A DNA stretch of 47,570 bases from Pirellulales bacterium (GTDB lineage Bacteria; Planctomycetota; Planctomycetia; Pirellulales; UBA7805), in the NCBI GenBank assembly GCA_030751095.1, contig JASMGX010000005.1, forward strand, positions 1 to 47,570. Reading direction: 5' to 3'. Of this stretch, positions 42,416 to 47,570 are shown in pieces. Every line of letters begins with the position of its first letter. Position 1 is the first letter of the stretch. The notes beneath the pieces are model-generated. The model saw nothing but the letters and a program-made list of their open reading frames with translations, ran no database searches and was not told the origin of the DNA. The position numbers and the translations under genes were made by a program.

Positions 42416-43393
42416 TCAATCATCGAGTTCCGAATCCGCCTTTCCATCAGCCTGACGGTAGAGCGCGGTCGGGATCAACACCTCCGCCGGCAGTTGCTCG
42501 CCATCAAAATGCCGCAAGATCATCCGAACGGTCTCGGCCGCCATGCGATCGGGAAACTGGATCGGATCGGCATAAATCTTTCCGTCGCGGATAGCCTTTT
42601 TCCCTTCGGGCTGCCCATCGAAACCGATGATCGCCACCTGCTGCTCCTTGCCGTCTTCTTTGAGGGCCGCATACGCACCGAGGGCGGATGGGTCGTTGAT
42701 GGCAAAGATTCCGACAATCTCGGGATGCGCCTGCAAAATATCTTTAGTTGCACGGTGTCCGGTTGGCCGGTTTCCACCGCTGGGAAGCTCGCTCACGATA
42801 CGTATTGTATTCTCTGCCGTTTTGTTGTGGTCATCGAGAACCTTCTTAAAACCTTCCACGCGGCGCAGGCACGACTCGGTAACTTTGTGGTCGAGTACTG
42901 CAATGTCTCCGCCGGCTCCATCGAGCGCTTCGATCATCGCGTGCGCTGCCTGCTCGCCGCCGGTTAAATTATCGGTTGCAACGTGCGAGACGACCTGGCA
43001 GTCATCGGCGAGACAGGCGTTATCGACCGTGAACACCGGAATACCTGCCGCGCTCGCTTCGCTGATTGCCGGACCGATCGCCCGCGAATCGTACGGCGCA
43101 AGCACGATAGCCGCGACACCATTGACGATAAAGTCTTTGACCTGATCGGTCTGTTTGGCCGCATCTTCATCCGCCCCGAGGACGACGACATCGTACCCCG
43201 CCTTGCCCCCTTCGATTTCAATCGTATCGCCAATCACCTTGAAAAACGGGTTGGTGAGCGTCATCAGCGAAACGCCAATCGTTCCTTTCGAATCTTTTCC
43301 GGTCTCGGCCTCCTCGGTGCGGTCCGATTGCCGGGAACAGCTCGCCGAAGCACAGAGCAGCATCACAAGCCCGCATCGCAATAGATGTGTCAT
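42416..43393 (-). CDS. Lipoprotein sugar-binding protein of a ribose-type ABC importer
   Basis: This 325-residue periplasmic binding protein has a lipoprotein signal (MTHLLRCGLVMLLCASASC, lipidated Cys19). The type I periplasmic-binding fold is visible: TIGVSLMTLTNPFFKVIGDT, GADEDAAKQTDQVKDFIVNG, AIVLAPYDSRAIGPAI, ASAAGIPVFTVDNAC and VVSHVATDNLTGGEQAAHAM. The hinge region and C-lobe follow with GIFAINDPSALGAYAAL and QVAIIGFDGQPEGKKAI. The order is binding protein, ATPase, permease on the minus strand. The ATG at 43393 has GAGGG eight to nine bases upstream, so it replaces the longer frame beginning at 43426. The specific sugar is not deducible. Confidence 0.9.
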   Translation of the reverse strand: MTHLLRCGLVMLLCASASCSRQSDRTEEAETGKDSKGTIGVSLMTLTNPFFKVIGDTIEIEGGKAGYDVVVLGADEDAAKQTDQVKDFIVNGVAAIVLAPYDSRAIGPAISEASAAGIPVFTVDNACLADDCQVVSHVATDNLTGGEQAAHAMIEALDGAGGDIAVLDHKVTESCLRRVEGFKKVLDDHNKTAENTIRIVSELPSGGNRPTGHRATKDILQAHPEIVGIFAINDPSALGAYAALKEDGKEQQVAIIGFDGQPEGKKAIRDGKIYADPIQFPDRMAAETVRMILRHFDGEQLPAEVLIPTALYRQADGKADSELDD

Positions 43394-43553
43394 CACTATT
43401 CCCTCGCAATCTTTGTGCATTTCCACCGCGAACTACGCTGCGCGGCTCTCTTCGGCCGCGAGCATTATGCCAGATCGGCGCGAGCGAAGCGACAGCCCAA
43501 GCGATCTCTACCGGCCTGCATTTCGGATGGCCGCAGCGTGGGACGCCCCTTTT

Positions 43554-44216
43554 TTAGAGTGGCTTCAGCTGCAAGTTCCGCCACGCGACCTCATACGGCC
43601 CGGTGCCCCGACCGATCCCATGTACCTGCAGGCCGATAAAACCTTCACCGTGAGTCGTAAACGCCTGCTCGTCGGTAAAGTCCTCGATCGGCTCCCCGTT
43701 AATCCATGTTTGGATCCGCGGGCCGCGGGCAACCACGCGATAGTGATTCCACCCGTCATCTTTGAATGCCGTATGCGGCTTGCGGTGATCCTCGGGCGAG
43801 AGCCATCCGCGTCCGGTCGCCTCGCCGTAGACATACCCTCCCAAGCCACCGGCGGCAGAGGATGCGATTTCGACCTGTGGCCCATAGACCCGCTTCTCGG
43901 CATTGTCCTTCTCTTTGGATCGAATCTGCACACCGGAGTTCAATCGCGGATCGCACTTCACATCGAAGCTGAGTTCAAAATCTCCATACGGCTTTGTGGT
44001 GCAGAGAAACGAGTTCGGGCTACCCTCCGACGTCTTTCCGACGATGGTGCCATTTTCGACGCGGTAGGTGGCGGTACCATTTTTCTGGACCCAGCCGGCG
44101 AGTGTTTTTCCGTCAAACAGCGGCTTGCTTTCTTTATCGGCCGCCCCCGTACTTCCTCCGAGGCATACCAGCATACCCAACGTGAGAACCATCACCGCAA
44201 TACGCGTGTTGTACAT
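43554..44216 (-). CDS. Secreted DUF1080 domain protein
   Basis: This 220-residue exported single-domain protein has a signal peptide (about 1-27, ending STGAA) and then one DUF1080 (LamG-like jelly-roll) domain filling the rest. Family landmarks are SKPLFDGKTLAGWVQKNG, VENGTIVGKTSEGSPNSFLC, YGDFELSFDVKCDPRLNSGV, GWLSPEDHRKPHTAFKDDGW and the closing GPYEVAWRNLQLKPL. Such proteins bind or act on sugars at the planctomycete surface. The ATG at 44216 follows AAGGATGG at a good distance; the longer open frame runs into the upstream TPR gene and is rejected. It lies 52 bases after the TPR gene and 160 before the binding-protein gene. Confidence 0.9.
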   Translation of the reverse strand: MYNTRIAVMVLTLGMLVCLGGSTGAADKESKPLFDGKTLAGWVQKNGTATYRVENGTIVGKTSEGSPNSFLCTTKPYGDFELSFDVKCDPRLNSGVQIRSKEKDNAEKRVYGPQVEIASSAAGGLGGYVYGEATGRGWLSPEDHRKPHTAFKDDGWNHYRVVARGPRIQTWINGEPIEDFTDEQAFTTHGEGFIGLQVHGIGRGTGPYEVAWRNLQLKPL

Positions 44217-44268
44217 CGATACCATCCTTATAAGACGTGTTAAGAGAAGAGGCCGCTTTCCGGACAAT

Positions 44269-44892
44269 CTACGGCTTCCAGTTTCGCAACTGCATATGCA
44301 CATCCGCAACGTCGTGCATGTACACATCGTCCAGTTTTTCCGCCGCCGCTTGACGCATATGTTTTTCCGCATTCGCCGCGTCACCGGCGACTTCGTAGTA
44401 TAGCCCCAAATAGAGGTGGGCGTACATTGCCGAGAGCGGCGTCTTGGCGGTATCGGCGGCAGCGAGCACCCGTTCGGGCGCACCATCGCCAGAAAACAGG
44501 GCATAGAGTTCGGCCATCGGCACCCGAGAATCCCGCTTGGTATCGATCTGAATCATTTTTTGTCGCGCAACATCCATTCCATCGGCCCGCGCAACGCAGA
44601 GGAAATGCCAGAGGGCATTTTCAACATCATGGGGGTTGACCGTTTTGTGAACTTCAAACTGTCTCTTTCCCTCCTGGAACTGCCCCGAATAATATTGGCA
44701 AATCCCCCGCTGCCAGAGATACGGTTCGATCCGGGGATCTTTGGCAATCGCCTCGGCAAATGCCTCAAGCGAACCCGTAAGGTTCGCTTCCCAAAATCGC
44801 GCAATGCCCCGCTGCACACAACTATTGGCATCGTCGGTAATCGTGGCCATAGCAAAGAGACTCAATGTACAGACAGAAAACAAAGTGTTCAT
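44269..44892 (-). CDS. Small TPR-like protein with signal peptide
   Basis: This 207-residue protein has a signal peptide-like N-terminus (MNTLFSVCTLSLFAMA) and then TPR-like helical repeats: CVQRGIARFWEANLTGSLEAF, AFAEAIAKDPRIEPYLWQRG, YYSGQFQEGKRQFEVHKTVN, and the C-terminal YAHLYLGLYYEVAGDAANAE. TPRs mediate protein contacts, and the pattern is clear though degenerate. No enzyme domain is seen. Located between the glycoside-hydrolase-like gene and the DUF1080 gene on the same strand (spacing 68 and 52 bases), it is probably co-transcribed. Function otherwise unknown; the signal peptide suggests an extracytoplasmic scaffold. Confidence 0.8.
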   Translation of the reverse strand: MNTLFSVCTLSLFAMATITDDANSCVQRGIARFWEANLTGSLEAFAEAIAKDPRIEPYLWQRGICQYYSGQFQEGKRQFEVHKTVNPHDVENALWHFLCVARADGMDVARQKMIQIDTKRDSRVPMAELYALFSGDGAPERVLAAADTAKTPLSAMYAHLYLGLYYEVAGDAANAEKHMRQAAAEKLDDVYMHDVADVHMQLRNWKP

Positions 44893-44960
44893 CACGAACA
44901 GATTAACGCTTCGCAGCAACGACGGTCAACGGACGCTCGCGGGCAAAGCGATGCTGAACT

Positions 44961-45881
44961 CTAATCCGTATGCGAAGAATTCGCATTAAAATAGAGACGC
45001 AAATTAGGATGCGGGGTATAGAGACGAAACGCATCCCCATCGTGCACGAGTTGGCCACTGGAGTAGTCGCCGGTGAGAATAGGATTTTGTCCGTATTTTT
45101 CCCAGTGGATCAGATCATCAGAGACCGCCAGGCACATCCGCCAATCGCCGCGCCATTTGGGATCGGCATTGGCATGGTAGAGGGCGTAATAGCGGCCATC
45201 GATTTTAATCACCTGATTGAGCGCGATCGCATATTTGTCATAGGCGTTCGGCCCGAGGCGCAAAACCGGTTCGTCCTGCACATTAGTCCAGATCTTTTTG
45301 TCGCGGCTTTTGGCCAGCCAGACGCCCCGATCCCCACGTTCGTAAAACAGGTACCAGACGCCATCCTCCACAAAAAGTGTCGGGGTGCCGTAGGGACCGG
45401 GCGAGATCGGTGTGCCGTCGGCGTTGCGGACATCGAGTTTCTGATAGTCCTTCCAGTGCACTCCATCCTTCGAGGTGAGCATATGCGCAACATCGCCGCG
45501 GCCCTCGGCGACCATCGTATAGACTCCATCGTGTTTGAGCACATGCATGTCCTCAACCCACTTGTCTGCAAGCAGGGGCCTGTCGCTATGGCGGGTCCAT
45601 GTAATCCCGTCGTCGCTGGTGGCATAGCCGAGCAAATGCAGATCGCTCCGCCCAAGGTTGTACCCGGTGTACCAGAAGTGCCAGGTATCGCCGTCTCGCA
45701 AAATAAAGCCGCGCTCTCGAATCTTGCGATCCCAGCTCTCCCCACCCGTTCCCTTAAAGAGAGGGTTCTGCTCGCTCGCTCGCCATCGCACCAGGGCAGG
45801 GGGGAAGGGCTCGCCGGCACTCGCCGCAACGGCAACAAAGAGGAGCAGGTAAAGGATGGACAATTTTGCTTTTGACATCAT
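44961..45881 (-). CDS. Secreted glycoside-hydrolase-like five-bladed propeller (GH43/GH32-type)
   Basis: This 306-residue exported protein has a signal peptide (about 1-22) and repeats typical of five-bladed beta-propeller glycosidases: ILRDGDTWHFWYTGYNLG, LGYATSDDGITWTRHSDRPL, HVLKHDGVYTMVAEGRGDVA, TPTLFVEDGVWYLFYERGDR and LAVSDDLIHWEKYGQNPIL. The pattern of Asp/Glu residues in each blade is suggestive of GH43/GH32 relatives, but I cannot assign the catalytic trio or substrate with confidence. It has two adjacent ATGs; either can start. It heads the minus-strand set with the TPR, DUF1080 and importer genes. An extended -10 promoter lies about 48 bases upstream. Confidence 0.83.
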   Translation of the reverse strand: MMSKAKLSILYLLLFVAVAASAGEPFPPALVRWRASEQNPLFKGTGGESWDRKIRERGFILRDGDTWHFWYTGYNLGRSDLHLLGYATSDDGITWTRHSDRPLLADKWVEDMHVLKHDGVYTMVAEGRGDVAHMLTSKDGVHWKDYQKLDVRNADGTPISPGPYGTPTLFVEDGVWYLFYERGDRGVWLAKSRDKKIWTNVQDEPVLRLGPNAYDKYAIALNQVIKIDGRYYALYHANADPKWRGDWRMCLAVSDDLIHWEKYGQNPILTGDYSSGQLVHDGDAFRLYTPHPNLRLYFNANSSHTD

Positions 45882-45928
45882 GGTTTGAAGCGGTGAGGCG
45901 TGACAATGTTTTTGGTTTTTGCGGAGCG

Positions 45929-45937
45929 ATTATAGCA
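45929..45937 (-). promoter_or_regulatory. Extended -10 promoter for the glycoside-hydrolase-like gene set
   Basis: On the minus strand TGCTATAAT (45937-45929) is a perfect -10 box with the extended TGn motif, which can work without a -35 box. Transcription would start near 45922, about 40 bases before the ATG at 45881. No good -35 hexamer is seen. Confidence 0.55.
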
Positions 45938-46167
45938 CGGCCTGCTCTTTGGCGGCCGCACGAGCGTTCTTTCGGCCAAATCCGATCTTTACGGTTGCCG
46001 GTAGGCGGGAATATTGAACCGCTCTGGTGATTTTACTACAGCACGGATGCAAAACCCATTGCAACAAGGACTTAAATAGGTCATCATGGCTCGACTGGTA
46101 CTTGGGGAGGTGCCGCACCCCACTCGGTGATGCGGCGGCACGACATGCGACCGAGCAAGGGAAGCTT

Positions 46168-47570
46168 ATGGCGAAAGTACCCTTTTGGTTTCGATCACTC
46201 ATCCGCCCGGGCCGCCTTCGTCGCAGCGCGCCGCGCGGAGCGAGCAACGTGTCAGCCGGCAGAGGCAGCGTGCGGCCTCTTAGCGCCGAAACTCTCGAAC
46301 AGCGCCATCTACTCAGTGGCGTCACGCTCATCACCCACGGCCATACCGGCGATACCGCCGAAGGTGGTTGGATTCGTGAAATGGGCGCCGCAATGATGCA
46401 ACGGGCAGCGGACGCAACACCCGCAACGCCCGCCTACACGGAAATCCAACTCACCGTTGGCAGTTCCGATGGACTCACGCTTGAGGTAACGACCGCCGAA
46501 GTCCTTTCAGGCAGTACGACCGCTCTCGATGATCTCACACACAGTGGCGAGATCGTTGTCTACCTCGATTGGAACGCCGCCCAGTCTCTTATCTCTGCCG
46601 CCGATCCCTACAACACCGTCTTTGTCTCCGCGGCAGTGGTCCCCTACTTAACCGGCGAGGAGTCGATCACCGGACTCGACACCCCACTCACAGAGCAACC
46701 GATGCACCTGCTCGGCCATAGCCGTGGTGGCTCACTTGTCGGTGTACTTGCGGAAGACCTGGGCAGCGAAGGTGTTTTTGTCGATCAGGTCTCGTACTTC
46801 GACCCGCACCCGCTCGAACCGGGTGATTATCCGGTCTGGGAGAGCACCGTCCCGCAAAATGTCCTGTTCGCCGATTCAATCTGGCGAACCGATGGCATCT
46901 TCGGCGAAATTGGCGATTTCGACGGTGCACATATCGCAGGCTCCTACGACGGAGAGCTTTCGGAAGAACTGCTTGGCGGAAACGAAGTCCTTACCAATGT
47001 CGGCTACTTCCATGAACATCTAGATGTGCACCTCTGGTACCACGGCACAATCCCGAGTTCGGAAACCCCGGTCCCCAACGATGGCACCGTGGATGTTCCG
47101 CTTGAGTGGTACGGAGGCACTGAGCCGGAGCGACTCGACTCCGGTTTCGCCTTTAGCCGGATTGCCGGTGGCGAGCGACCGGCGGAAGGTTTGCTCGATG
47201 TCGACGACTGGTCGGCAAACCGGGCCGCAATTGATTTCTCAAACGCAACGTGGCCCAGCCTTTTTAATCTCGCAAACAGTGGTGGTAGTTTTGAAGTCGG
47301 CGAATCTATTCCGATCGATTTTGACTATCACGACAACGACAGCGACGGCGTGGCCAGTTTCTTTTTGGACACCGACCAGAACCCTTATAACACGGGCGCG
47401 ATCCAGATTGGCGGAGGCACGCTACTCACAACGGGAGGGGCAACTGGCAGTGGCACAGAGTCTCTCAATACGGCAGCCGCATCGGCAGGCACCTATTTTC
47501 TCTCCGGAAGGATGCAAGATGCCGCGGGCCGTACCCGCTATGCCTATGCCCCGACCGCAATCGAGCTGAC
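46168..47570 (+). CDS. LEPR-XLL-type surface protein with lipase-like GxSxG motif, 3' end outside window
   Basis: The frame from the ATG at 46168 is open to the window edge (467 codons). The basic N-terminus ends in LETLEQRHLLSG-like sequence: the actual stretch is ETLEQRHLLSG, the LEPR-XLL motif of large planctomycete surface proteins. After it comes VTLITHGHTGDT, an alpha/beta-hydrolase start, and HLLGHSRGGSLVG, with the nucleophile elbow GHSRG (GxSxG), which suggests a lipase/esterase fold. FDPHPLEP and EHLDVHLWYHGT follow and might supply the acid and His. From about residue 310 the sequence turns into Ser/Gly/Asp-rich beta-sandwich type. AAGGGA about six bases before the ATG supports the start. 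Substrate unknown. Confidence 0.8.
   Translation, partial: MAKVPFWFRSLIRPGRLRRSAPRGASNVSAGRGSVRPLSAETLEQRHLLSGVTLITHGHTGDTAEGGWIREMGAAMMQRAADATPATPAYTEIQLTVGSSDGLTLEVTTAEVLSGSTTALDDLTHSGEIVVYLDWNAAQSLISAADPYNTVFVSAAVVPYLTGEESITGLDTPLTEQPMHLLGHSRGGSLVGVLAEDLGSEGVFVDQVSYFDPHPLEPGDYPVWESTVPQNVLFADSIWRTDGIFGEIGDFDGAHIAGSYDGELSEELLGGNEVLTNVGYFHEHLDVHLWYHGTIPSSETPVPNDGTVDVPLEWYGGTEPERLDSGFAFSRIAGGERPAEGLLDVDDWSANRAAIDFSNATWPSLFNLANSGGSFEVGESIPIDFDYHDNDSDGVASFFLDTDQNPYNTGAIQIGGGTLLTTGGATGSGTESLNTAAASAGTYFLSGRMQDAAGRTRYAYAPTAIEL

Noticed and set aside
42983..44243. Long plus-strand frames opposite the binding-protein and DUF1080 genes
   Set aside because: They are antisense to genes with clear signal peptides and family motifs.
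47024..47569. A 181-codon plus-strand frame near the window end
   Set aside because: It is an alternate frame within the LEPR-XLL surface protein gene, which is open from 46168 with clear motifs.

Overview
The window looks like a chromosomal segment of a planctomycete, most like the Pirellulales. The signs are DUF1501 and DUF1549/DUF1553 proteins, PSCyt-type c-heme domains, a PVC-type heme-binding propeller protein, several DUF1080 lectin-like proteins, a sialate O-acetylesterase, a Tat-exported Gfo/Idh/MocA oxidoreductase, a cytoplasmic Ser/Thr kinase and an LEPR-XLL-type surface protein. No rRNA, tRNA, insertion sequence, prophage or CRISPR array was seen.

Layout. (1) 1-9669, minus strand: a heme/hydrolase gene set reading DUF1501, PPC-domain protein, DUF1549/DUF1553 protein and WD40 cytochrome, then a DUF5690 transporter-like protein cut by the window edge. 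(2) 9670-11043: an 807-base gap, then a pentapeptide-repeat lipoprotein. (3) 11144-16204, minus: cupin, DUF1080-SGNH fusion, PVC-type cytochrome. (4) 16352-22306, plus: a compact run of PEP-hydrolase-like TIM barrel, MoaD/ThiS-like sulfur carrier, MoeB/ThiF-like activator, a double ModA protein, a ModB permease carrying a large inserted extracytoplasmic domain, and a short ModC ATPase. (5) 22419-25501: sialate esterase and Gfo/Idh/MocA oxidoreductase, closed by an intrinsic terminator. (6) 25615-28421: a sulfite-oxidase-fold molybdenum protein fused to pentapeptide repeats, overlapping by four bases a Cys/Met-type PLP enzyme. (7) 28431-33037: a minisatellite, two related small membrane proteins, a PQQ-like propeller protein, a DUF1080-sugar dehydrogenase fusion and a candidate 30-residue peptide. 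(8) 33104-38139: kinase, type II glutamine synthetase behind a near-perfect sigma-54 promoter, phytanoyl-CoA dioxygenase-like protein and a c-heme protein. (9) 38206-45881, minus: GH43/GH32-like propeller, TPR protein, DUF1080 protein, a ribose-type ABC importer (binding protein, ATPase, permease with an inserted domain) and a creatininase-like hydrolase, with a probable aroE remnant between importer genes. (10) 46168-end: a surface protein with a lipase-like motif, cut by the window edge.

The most coherent unit is regions 4 and 6. Oxyanion uptake, sulfur-carrier chemistry and a molybdenum-enzyme candidate lie within 12 kb. Three of its proteins have unusual architectures: the ModA tandem, the ModB insert and the molybdenum domain fused to pentapeptides. 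The substrate (molybdate or tungstate) and the enzyme's reaction cannot be read from sequence. An alternative reading links the carrier, its activator and the PLP enzyme in carrier-dependent sulfur amino acid synthesis.
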